From: Nocardioidaceae bacterium
GTDB taxonomy: Bacteria > Actinomycetota > Actinomycetes > Propionibacteriales > Nocardioidaceae
Length of the DNA: 7,952 nt
Reading direction: 5' to 3'
Assembly (NCBI GenBank): GCA_013696065.1
Contig: JACCZJ010000417.1
Location: forward strand, 1 to 7,952
Numbering within the stretch: the stretch's first letter is position 1; every line of letters starts with the position of its first letter. This document shows, piece by piece, positions 1 through 6,225 of this stretch. The notes under the pieces were generated by a model. It saw only the letters and a program-made list of their open reading frames with translations. It made no database searches and had not been told where the DNA came from. The translations under genes were made by a program, and so were the position numbers.

Positions 1-2107
1 GGCCCATGGCGATGATCGCGAGACGTGTCGGCAGCGGGTCGTCACGACTCGGGAACGCAGAAGCCTGAGCCGCAGCCAGTCCCCCTTCGAGAGTGGCTCG
101 CGCGATATCGCTGAGCGCCGCCCCGACAGCCTGTATGTCGATCAGCCCGAATACATCGGCAGCCGCCACCCGCAGCAGCTCACGCCTACGAAGGGCGCGC
201 ACGACACCGATCGCCTCAGCGGGATCGCTATATCGTGCGGCGGCCGAGCGCGCCTCGTGAACCAGTGCGTCAGCTGTGCGCGGCAGCAGGTCTTGATCGT
301 GGGCGAGCAAGCCGGTCGCGTCTGGCGCACGCATCAACAGATCGGTGGCATAGCGGCTCGTGGCCAACAGCTGAGCCAGCCGCTGAGCAGACGCGCCCTC
401 ATCTCGCAACATCCGCAGATACCAGGGGGTCGAGCCGAGCGCGTCACTGAGCTGGCGGAAGCCGAGCAGGCCGGCATCAGGGTTGGGAGCATGGGCGAAC
501 CACCCCAGCATGGCGGGCAGCAGCGTCCGTTGGATGGCGGCCCGCCGGGACACGCCCAACGTCAACGACTCGAGGTGACGCAGGGCAGCCACTGGGTCGA
601 CGTACCCCAACGCCTCCAGTCGCTGACGTGCTGCCTTCGTCGTCAGCCGTATCTCGCCGCTGGGAACGGCCGCCACCGCTTCGAGCAGCGGTCGGTAGAA
701 AAGCTTCTCGTGGAGTCGGCGGACTTCGTTGGAGTGTTGCCGCCACTGTTTGTCGAGCGATTCGACGGGGCTGGTGGTCAGGCCGATCGAGCGGCCGAGC
801 ACCCGTAAGGCGTCGGGGTTGGCCGGCATGATGTGCGTCCGCCGAAGCTGACTCAGCTGCAGGCGATGTTCGAGGGTGCGCAGGAACCGGTACGCGCCGC
901 TGAGAGCGGCCCCGTCATCGCGGCCGATGTAGCCGCCTTGTGTGAGGGCTTCGAGGGCCTGCAAGGTGTGCGGCGAACGCAGGCTGGTGTCGGACCGCCC
1001 GTGCACGAGTTGCAGCAGCTGGACGGCGAACTCGATGTCTCGCAGTCCCCCTGGGCCCAGCTTGAGTTGACGGGCCACCTCCCCGGTTGGAATTTGCGAT
1101 ATCACGCGTCTGCGCATCGCCTGCACGTCGGTGACGAAATCCACCCGGTCGGCGGCCGACCAAACCAGGGGCGAGATCACCTCCATATACCGCTGTCCCA
1201 GCTCACGGTCGCCGGCGATGGGACGGGCTTTGAGCAGCGCCTGAAACTCCCACGTCTTGGCCCAACGGTCGTAGTAGGAGGCGTGGCTTTTGATGGTGCG
1301 CACTAACGGCCCAGACTTGCCCTCGGGTCGAAGCCCCGCGTCGACAGGCCACAACGTGCCCTCGCTGGTGTGGTCGGAACAGATGCGCATCATGGCCGAT
1401 GCGACCGAGGTGGCGGCCTTGAGAGCCGCCGTCTCCGCGAACCCCTCGGCGACCTCGGCAACGAAGATGACGTCGACGTCACTGACGTAGTTGAGCTCCT
1501 GAGCGCCGCACTTGCCCATGCCGATCACGCTGACTCGGCACGAATCGGCTGACGTCCCGACCTCGTGGCGCGCCAGCAACAGGGCGGCCTCGATCGCACC
1601 CGATGCGAGATCAGCCAGCTCCGCCGCCACGTCATCTACTCGCAAGGCGAGGCTCAGGTCTCGAGCCGCGAGCCGGAGCAGCAGGCGTCGATAGATGAGC
1701 CGCAGCTCGTCGCGGTCCTGGGCTGACGTGAGTTCGGCGGTGATTCCGGCAGCGGTTGGCCGGACACTCATCAGGTTCAAGTCCTCGAGCTGGCGCCATT
1801 CCTCGGGGTGCGACACCAAGTGGTCACCGAGGGCTGCGCTGGCTCCAAGCACCAGCGTGAGGCGCCGCGCGAACTCCGGACTGTTCTCCAAGGCGGCGAC
1901 CAGCCCAGCTGCCTGGGACGGGTTCTGTGCCGTGACGAGCCGAGCCAGCGAACGCAAAGCCTGATCGGGGTCTGCGGCTAGAGCGGTGATGTACAGCAGC
2001 TCGATGTCCGTCGATGCGACCGCCAACCAACCCCGGCTGGCGGCATCACTGTCGGCGAAACCCAGACGAGCCATGCCGCCCTGGCCGCGAGGGGCTCTGG
2101 CGCTCAC
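1..2107 (-). CDS. glnE: Bifunctional glutamine synthetase adenylyltransferase/adenylyl-removase (partial, C-terminus outside window)
   Basis: GlnE attaches AMP to, and removes it from, a tyrosine of glutamine synthetase, switching the enzyme off or on with nitrogen status. The minus-strand frame is open for about 702 codons to the window edge. The N-terminal nucleotidyltransferase domain shows a G-M-G-K-C-G-x-x-E-L-N-Y-x-SDVD motif at residues 196-212, with metal-binding aspartates 210 and 212. A D-A-G-L-R-P-E-G motif follows near residue 257, then KTWEFQALLKARP and GPGGLRDIEFAVQLLQ (about residue 355), all typical of the family. The last visible residues, RLAIIAMG, are the start of the second (adenylyltransferase) domain, so roughly the last 300 residues of a normal 1000-residue protein lie beyond position 1. 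The GTG start overlaps the upstream amidotransferase stop (GTGA) and suggests translational coupling. An in-frame ATG at 2074, preceded by AGGGCGG, is an alternative start. The assignment is very secure; the start is less so. Confidence 0.96.
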   Translation of the reverse strand, partial: MSARAPRGQGGMARLGFADSDAASRGWLAVASTDIELLYITALAADPDQALRSLARLVTAQNPSQAAGLVAALENSPEFARRLTLVLGASAALGDHLVSHPEEWRQLEDLNLMSVRPTAAGITAELTSAQDRDELRLIYRRLLLRLAARDLSLALRVDDVAAELADLASGAIEAALLLARHEVGTSADSCRVSVIGMGKCGAQELNYVSDVDVIFVAEVAEGFAETAALKAATSVASAMMRICSDHTSEGTLWPVDAGLRPEGKSGPLVRTIKSHASYYDRWAKTWEFQALLKARPIAGDRELGQRYMEVISPLVWSAADRVDFVTDVQAMRRRVISQIPTGEVARQLKLGPGGLRDIEFAVQLLQLVHGRSDTSLRSPHTLQALEALTQGGYIGRDDGAALSGAYRFLRTLEHRLQLSQLRRTHIMPANPDALRVLGRSIGLTTSPVESLDKQWRQHSNEVRRLHEKLFYRPLLEAVAAVPSGEIRLTTKAARQRLEALGYVDPVAALRHLESLTLGVSRRAAIQRTLLPAMLGWFAHAPNPDAGLLGFRQLSDALGSTPWYLRMLRDEGASAQRLAQLLATSRYATDLLMRAPDATGLLAHDQDLLPRTADALVHEARSAAARYSDPAEAIGVVRALRRRELLRVAAADVFGLIDIQAVGAALSDIARATLEGGLAAAQASAFPSRDDPLPTRLAIIAMG

Positions 2108-2841
2108 GAGGCAGCGAGCTGGGAGTCCGCCGCGGCTTGACGGACGACTTCGGCGAACCGGCGCGCGACCGGCTCCCAGTCCGCCCGCAGAGCAGACTCA
2201 GCCGCCTCGATCTGGCGCAGTGCTGTCGTATTGGCCTCTCGCACCGCGTCGGTCGCACCGTGGCCCCAGCTCGCAAAGACGCGCGGCGACGTTTCGGGGT
2301 GGAACTGCACACCCCAAGCACGAGCGCCGAAGCGAGCAGCCTGGACCGTTCCGTCCGGAGCTGTGGCGAGTGCGACGGTGCCAGCCGGCAGCGAAGCCGC
2401 GATGTCACTGTTCCACTGGATGCTCTGCGCCCCGTCTCGGATCGATTGTATGACGGAGTCGGCTCGACCCGCGTCGGTCAGCACGACCTCGGTGAGCCCT
2501 TTGGCCTGCCCGGCGGGGTTGACGATCACCTGGCCACCGAGGGCGACCGTAGCGAGCTGGTGGCCCAGGCAGATGCCCAAGAAGCACTGGCCGGCCTCGA
2601 CGACGGTGGCGATGAGCTGCTTGGTGGGCGTGAGCCACGGGTGCCTTTTATCGTCATACGCCCCCATCTCACCGCCCAGTACGACCAATCCGTCATACCC
2701 GGTGAGGGTGTCGGGGACCAGATCTCCTCGATGGCCCATGATGACGTCAAAAGCCAAGCCGGCTTGGCGAAACCACTCTCCGAACCATTCAGGGGGGCAA
2801 TCGTCTTCGTGCTGGATGATCAACAGTCGTGGGGCGCTCAC
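2104..2841 (-). CDS. Class I glutamine amidotransferase (GMP synthase glutaminase-like), stand-alone
   Basis: This 245-residue protein is a free-standing class I (triad) glutamine amidotransferase, which hydrolyses glutamine and hands ammonia to an acceptor enzyme or reaction. The nucleophile elbow is GICLGHQL with Cys91, and the other triad members are His181 and Glu183 in GVQFHPE. An oxyanion-type loop VLGGEMGAYDD sits near residue 55. All catalytic residues are present, so activity is expected. There is no synthetase domain and the acceptor substrate is unknown. It lies between glnA (70 bp upstream) and glnE (4-bp overlap downstream), which suggests a link to glutamine use. The GTG start at 2841 has no Shine-Dalgarno sequence; the nearby ATG at 2846-2844 is out of frame and reaches a stop after two codons. 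A TTGACA hexamer at 2867-2872 could belong to an internal promoter, but the matching -10 is poor. Family membership is secure; the specific function is not. Confidence 0.9.
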   Translation of the reverse strand: MSAPRLLIIQHEDDCPPEWFGEWFRQAGLAFDVIMGHRGDLVPDTLTGYDGLVVLGGEMGAYDDKRHPWLTPTKQLIATVVEAGQCFLGICLGHQLATVALGGQVIVNPAGQAKGLTEVVLTDAGRADSVIQSIRDGAQSIQWNSDIAASLPAGTVALATAPDGTVQAARFGARAWGVQFHPETSPRVFASWGHGATDAVREANTTALRQIEAAESALRADWEPVARRFAEVVRQAAADSQLAAS

Positions 2842-2911
2842 GACATCGAGGTTACTCGCGGGTCTGTGTCAAGGTTTGCCAACGCGGCAGGCAGCAACGC
2901 CGCCGCAGAGG

Positions 2912-4249
2912 TCACATGACAGGCAGCATCCGCGCCCGCTCGAAATCGGTCACCTGCTTGCTGTACTCGTCCCACTCCGCCTTCTTGTTGCGGAGGAAGA
3001 AGTCGAAGACGTGCTCGCCCAAGGTCTCGGCGACGAGCTCTGACCGCTCCATGACGCTGATAGCGTCGTGAAGGTTCTGCGGCAGAGGCGCGATGCCCAT
3101 GGCTCGTCGCTCCGGCTCAGTCAGGCTCCAGACGTCGTCCTCCGCGCCTTCGGGCAGCTCGTAGCCCTCCTCGATCCCCTTCATGCCCGCCGCCAGCATG
3201 ACCGCGAAGGCGAGGTAGGGGTTGGCTCCGCTGTCGATGGATCGCAGCTCGACTCGCGTCGACTGGCTCTTGGTCGGCTTGTACATCGGGACGCGGACCA
3301 GAGCCGAGCGGTTGTTGTGACCCCAACAGACGTAGGCCGGCGCCTCTCCCCCGCCAGCCAGCCGCTTGTACGAATTGACCCATTGGTTGGTGACGGCCGT
3401 GATCTCTCCCGCGTGCTCGAGCAGGCCCGCGATGAATGCGCGCCCCGTCTTCGAGAGGTGATAGTCGGCGCCGGACTCGAAGAAGACGTTGCGATCTCCC
3501 TCGAAGAGGGACAGATGTGTGTGCATGCCAGAGCCTGGAAACTCGGTGAACGGCTTAGGCATGAACGACGCGAACACGCCTTGCGTGAGCGCCACCTCCT
3601 TGACGATCACCCGGAAGGTCATCAGGTTGTCGGCTGTGCTCAGAGCATCGGCATATCGCAGGTCAATCTCCTGCTGGCCCGGCCCGCCCTCATGATGGCT
3701 GAACTCGACCGAGATGCCCATCGCCTCGAGCATCGTGATCGCCTCGCGCCGGAAGTCGTGAGCGACGCTGAGCGAGGTGTGGTCAAAATAGCCACTCTGG
3801 TCGACAGGTTCGGGCGCTTGGCCGCTCGCAGGACGGTCCTTAAACAGATAGAACTCGACTTCGGGATGGGTGTAGAACGTGAAGCCCTGGTCGGCGGCTT
3901 TGCTGAGAGTGCGTTTGAGGACGAAGCGCGGATCGGCGTATGACGGCGAGCCGTCGGGCATAACGATGTCGCAGAACATGCGTGCCGTGGCTGGGCGCTC
4001 GCCACGCCACGGCAGGACCTGGAAGGTCGACGGGTCAGGCTTGGTGAGCATGTCGGCCTCATAGACCCGGGCAAAACCCTCGATGGCAGAGCCGTCGAAG
4101 CCGATGCCCTCCGAGAAGGCCGACTCGAGCTCGGCCGGGGCCACCGCCACCGACTTGAGTGCCCCCAACACATCGGTGAACCACAACCGCACGAATCTGA
4201 CATCGCGCTCTTCGAGCGCCCGCAGGACAAAGTCCTCTTGCTTACCCAT
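2912..4249 (-). CDS. glnA: Glutamine synthetase type I, GlnA2-like, without adenylylation tyrosine
   Basis: This protein makes glutamine from glutamate, ammonia and ATP in the cytoplasm, probably as a dodecamer. It has 445 residues, close to M. tuberculosis GlnA2, and opens with the similar EDFVLRALEERDVRFVRLWF. The N-terminal beta-grasp part includes GFDGSAIEGF (residues 50-59). Metal and substrate residues are visible: Glu130 and Glu132 (HPEVEF), Glu187 and Glu194 (HHEGGPGQQEI), His243 and His245 (GSGMHTH), Arg295 (NSYKR), Arg314 (NRSALVRVP), and Glu334 and Arg336 (VELRS). The loop that carries the adenylylated tyrosine in GlnE-controlled enzymes (NLYDL) reads DVWSL, with Trp374 in place of Tyr, so this enzyme should not be a GlnE substrate. 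The frame opens further upstream to 4333, but I chose the ATG at 4249: it fits the family N-terminus and has an AGGA seven bases before it. It is first in a probable glnA-amidotransferase-glnE transcript. Whether its main role is glutamine synthesis or a specialised one cannot be told here. Confidence 0.95.
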   Translation of the reverse strand: MGKQEDFVLRALEERDVRFVRLWFTDVLGALKSVAVAPAELESAFSEGIGFDGSAIEGFARVYEADMLTKPDPSTFQVLPWRGERPATARMFCDIVMPDGSPSYADPRFVLKRTLSKAADQGFTFYTHPEVEFYLFKDRPASGQAPEPVDQSGYFDHTSLSVAHDFRREAITMLEAMGISVEFSHHEGGPGQQEIDLRYADALSTADNLMTFRVIVKEVALTQGVFASFMPKPFTEFPGSGMHTHLSLFEGDRNVFFESGADYHLSKTGRAFIAGLLEHAGEITAVTNQWVNSYKRLAGGGEAPAYVCWGHNNRSALVRVPMYKPTKSQSTRVELRSIDSGANPYLAFAVMLAAGMKGIEEGYELPEGAEDDVWSLTEPERRAMGIAPLPQNLHDAISVMERSELVAETLGEHVFDFFLRNKKAEWDEYSKQVTDFERARMLPVM

Positions 4250-4256
4250 GCCCTCA

Positions 4257-4260
4257 TCCT
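4257..4260 (-). promoter_or_regulatory. Ribosome binding site of glnA
   Basis: On the minus strand AGGA stands seven bases before the ATG at 4249, followed by a further G-rich GAGGG. This supports the 445-residue start over the longer reading frame that opens at 4333. Confidence 0.65.
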
Positions 4261-4271
4261 GCCGCGCTTGT

Positions 4272-4287
4272 GTTTCAGGCGGGTTAA
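4272..4287 (-). promoter_or_regulatory. Candidate GlnR-type nitrogen regulator box upstream of glnA
   Basis: The minus strand reads TTAAC, six bases, GAAAC. The actinomycete GlnR half-box pair is usually written gTnAc-n6-GaAAc, so the match is eight of nine defined positions with exact spacing. It also satisfies the looser AC-n9-AC pattern used for mycobacterial GlnR. A second pair, as found in strong Streptomyces sites, is not visible. The site overlaps a perfect GGGTTAACCC palindrome (4281-4290) and lies 22 bases before the glnA start codon, between two divergent genes. This is a motif match only; no regulator gene is in the window. Confidence 0.35.
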
Positions 4288-4333
4288 CCCCCCTCGAACA
4301 ACCTGGCGCATCGTCGAACGCCGCAGCCGCCAC

Positions 4334-4339
4334 TAGGCT
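4334..4339 (+). promoter_or_regulatory. Probable -10 element of a leaderless nadE promoter
   Basis: TAGGCT fits the actinobacterial TAnnnT -10 pattern and ends six bases before the GTG of nadE, so transcription would start at or next to the start codon. No Shine-Dalgarno sequence precedes that GTG, which agrees with a leaderless mRNA. The region 17 bp upstream (TCGTCG) is only a weak -35 match, which is common in high-GC actinobacteria. Confidence 0.5.
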
Positions 4340-4345
4340 CGGTCC

Positions 4346-6103
4346 GTGCCTCAGCTCCGTCTAGCTCTCGCCCAAATCAACCCTGCCGTGGGGGATCTGG
4401 CTGGCAACGCGGCGATGATCGCAGCGGCGGTACGGGAGGCGGCTGACCTAGGTGCACACCTCGTCGTGCTGCCCGAGATGGCGCTGACGGGCTATCCGCT
4501 CGAAGATCTCGCCTTGCGCGCCTCACTCATCGAGGCTTCTCGTACGGCGATCACGCAGCTCGCCGCCACTCTTCTCGATGACGGGCTCGGCGAGGTCGTC
4601 GCCGTGGTCGGTTACCTCGATGGCGATGTCGGCTCCCAGCCGCGATCCGGCGCTCCCAAGAACCAGCCACGCAACGCCGTGGCCGTCCTCCATGGCGGCC
4701 AGACCGTAGCGCGACAGTTCAAGCACCACTTGTGGAACTACGGCGTCGGTGACGAGATGCGCAACTTCGTCCCTGGCGACACCCTCAACGTGATCCAGGT
4801 GCACGGCATCGACGTGGCGATCGCGATCTGCGAGGACCTGTGGCAAGACGGTCCGTCGGCTGCCGCCGATGCGGCTGAGGCGGCGTTGCTGGTAGTCCCG
4901 AACGGATCGCCGTACGAACGCAACAAAGACGACCTGCGGCTGGAGCTGTGCGCCCGGCGCGCGAGAGAGGGTGCGTGCGCACTGGCCTACGTCAACCTCG
5001 TGGGTGGCCAAGACGAGCTGGTCTTCGACGGGGATTCCCTCGTCGTGGACGCGAATGGCGACCTGGTGGCACGCGCTGCGCAGTTCTCCCCGGAGGTCCT
5101 CGTCGTCGACCTACAGCTGCCGCCGGCGACGGCGCCGATGCCCGATCCGGACGCTCGTTTCTTCGGGCTCCGAGTCGAGCGCACGGTCATCTCAAGCGAT
5201 CCGGTCGCCTCCTATGAAACGGCCGCCATTCATTCGGCAGTGCGTCTGGACGACCTCGCGGAGATTTACACCGCACTGGTCGTCGGGCTTCGCGACTACG
5301 TGGCCAAGAACGGCTTCGGCACTGTGCTGATGGGCTTGTCGGGCGGCATCGATTCGACGCTGGTCGGAGCTATCGCCGTGGACGCGCTTGGTGCCTCCAA
5401 CGTCTTCGGCGTCTCCAACCCCAGCGTGTGGTCGAGCGACCATTCGATGTCCGATGCTGCCGAGCTGGCCCGGCGTACAGGCCTGCAGTTCGACATCGTG
5501 GCTATCGCGCCGATGGTGGATGCGTTCCATCAGGCGGTGAAGATCGACGGGCTTGCTGCGGAGAACCTGCAGGCGCGGGTTCGAGCCGTGGTGTGGATGG
5601 CGTTGTCCAACCAGCACGGACACCTGGTGCTGGCCTGCGGCAACAAGAGCGAACTGGCCACGGGGTACTCCACGATCTATGGCGACGCCGTGGGTGGCTA
5701 CGCGCCGATCAAGGATGTGCCCAAGACCTTGGTGTGGCAGCTGGCGGCCTGGCGCAACGCCGAGGCGCTGCGTCGTGGCGACCAACCGCCCATACCCGAA
5801 GGTGTCATCACCAAGCCACCGTCTGCTGAGCTTCGACCTGGCCAGCTCGACTCCGACTCGCTGCCGCCGTACGAGCTGCTCGATGCCGTGCTCGACGCGT
5901 ACGTCGAACGCGACCTCGGCTCCGCGCAGCTGCTCGCCGAGGGCTTCGACGCCGACCTGGTGGCCCGCGTGATCGCGCTGGTCGACAAGGCGGAGTACAA
6001 GCGGCGCCAGTTCCCGACCGGGCCCAAGATCTCCCGGCGCAACTTCGGCCGCGACCGGCGAGTCCCCATCACCCACCGGTGGCGCGAACCCCCACCCCGT
6101 TGA
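4346..6103 (+). CDS. nadE: Glutamine-dependent NAD+ synthetase
   Basis: NadE amidates nicotinic acid adenine dinucleotide to NAD+ with ATP and glutamine, the last step of NAD synthesis. The 585-residue protein has two parts. The N-terminal nitrilase-like glutaminase domain carries the Glu-Lys-Cys triad: Glu44 (PEMALTGYP), Lys126 (QFKHHL) and Cys162 (AICEDLW). The C-terminal synthetase domain has the ATP pyrophosphatase loop SGGIDS (residues 332-337), then LVLACGNKSELATGYSTIYGD and KPPSAELRPGQ. The length matches the shorter bacterial glutamine-dependent form, not the roughly 680-residue mycobacterial one. Two normally conserved spots differ: LWNYGVGDE (residues 129-137) where LPNYGVFDE is usual, and NPSVWSS (358-364) where MPSRYSS-like sequence is usual. 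The GTG start matches the family N-terminus (PQLRLALAQINPAVGD). It is divergent from glnA. The stop TGA lies inside the first copy of the downstream repeat, and the PPPR tail looks like an addition. Confidence 0.96.
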   Translation: MPQLRLALAQINPAVGDLAGNAAMIAAAVREAADLGAHLVVLPEMALTGYPLEDLALRASLIEASRTAITQLAATLLDDGLGEVVAVVGYLDGDVGSQPRSGAPKNQPRNAVAVLHGGQTVARQFKHHLWNYGVGDEMRNFVPGDTLNVIQVHGIDVAIAICEDLWQDGPSAAADAAEAALLVVPNGSPYERNKDDLRLELCARRAREGACALAYVNLVGGQDELVFDGDSLVVDANGDLVARAAQFSPEVLVVDLQLPPATAPMPDPDARFFGLRVERTVISSDPVASYETAAIHSAVRLDDLAEIYTALVVGLRDYVAKNGFGTVLMGLSGGIDSTLVGAIAVDALGASNVFGVSNPSVWSSDHSMSDAAELARRTGLQFDIVAIAPMVDAFHQAVKIDGLAAENLQARVRAVVWMALSNQHGHLVLACGNKSELATGYSTIYGDAVGGYAPIKDVPKTLVWQLAAWRNAEALRRGDQPPIPEGVITKPPSAELRPGQLDSDSLPPYELLDAVLDAYVERDLGSAQLLAEGFDADLVARVIALVDKAEYKRRQFPTGPKISRRNFGRDRRVPITHRWREPPPR

Positions 6104-6206
6104 GAGGTCACTTACCTTCCGTTGAGAGGTCAGCCACCTTCCGTTGAGAGGTCAGCCACCTTCCGTTGAGAGGGCAGCCACCTTCCGTTGAGGGATGAGT
6201 GGCTGC
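6097..6206 (+). repeat. Five tandem 22-bp direct repeats (array A)
   Basis: Five units begin at 6097, 6119, 6141, 6163 and 6185, each exactly 22 bp after the last. All start CCGTTGAG, and the first four continue AGG. Units 2 and 3 are identical over 22 bp. Unit 4 differs by one base in the shared part (GGGCA for GGTCA). Unit 1 differs in its second half (CTTACC for GCCACC). Unit 5 is degenerate after CCGTTGAG and ends in an inverted stretch, GTGGCTGC. There are no unique spacers. Unit 1 overlaps the last codons and stop of nadE. Twenty-two base pairs is close to two turns of B-DNA, so bound proteins would sit on one face. Confidence 0.92.
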
Positions 6207-6207
6207 C
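6173..6207. repeat. Hairpin-forming inverted repeat at the end of array A
   Basis: GGCAGCCAC (6173-6181) and GTGGCTGCC (6199-6207) are perfect 9-bp complements around a 17-base loop that holds the start of unit 5. As RNA this GC-rich stem could form downstream of nadE. There is no T-tract, so it is not a classic intrinsic terminator, though actinobacterial terminators often lack one. Confidence 0.5.
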
Positions 6208-6225
6208 TTGTCGCCTGGACGATCC

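Noticed and set aside
257..808. 183-residue plus-strand reading frame inside glnE
   Set aside because: The minus-strand glnE frame is continuously open here and reads as a normal GlnE sequence.
2014..2919. 301-residue plus-strand reading frame over the amidotransferase and glnE start
   Set aside because: It is antisense to a protein with an intact catalytic triad and has no family features of its own.
3068..3943. 291-residue plus-strand reading frame inside glnA
   Set aside because: It is antisense to conserved glutamine synthetase sequence, with an Arg-rich, motif-free composition.
2912..4333. Longer glnA start at 4333
   Set aside because: The extra 28 residues are not family-like, and the internal ATG at 4249 has a good ribosome binding site and the conserved N-terminus.
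5192..6076. 294-residue minus-strand reading frame inside nadE
   Set aside because: It lies antisense to the well-conserved NadE synthetase domain and has no recognisable motif, as expected for a high-GC shadow frame.
6097..6206. CRISPR array
   Set aside because: The period is 22 bp with no unique spacers between repeats, copies occur in both orientations nearby, and there are no cas genes.
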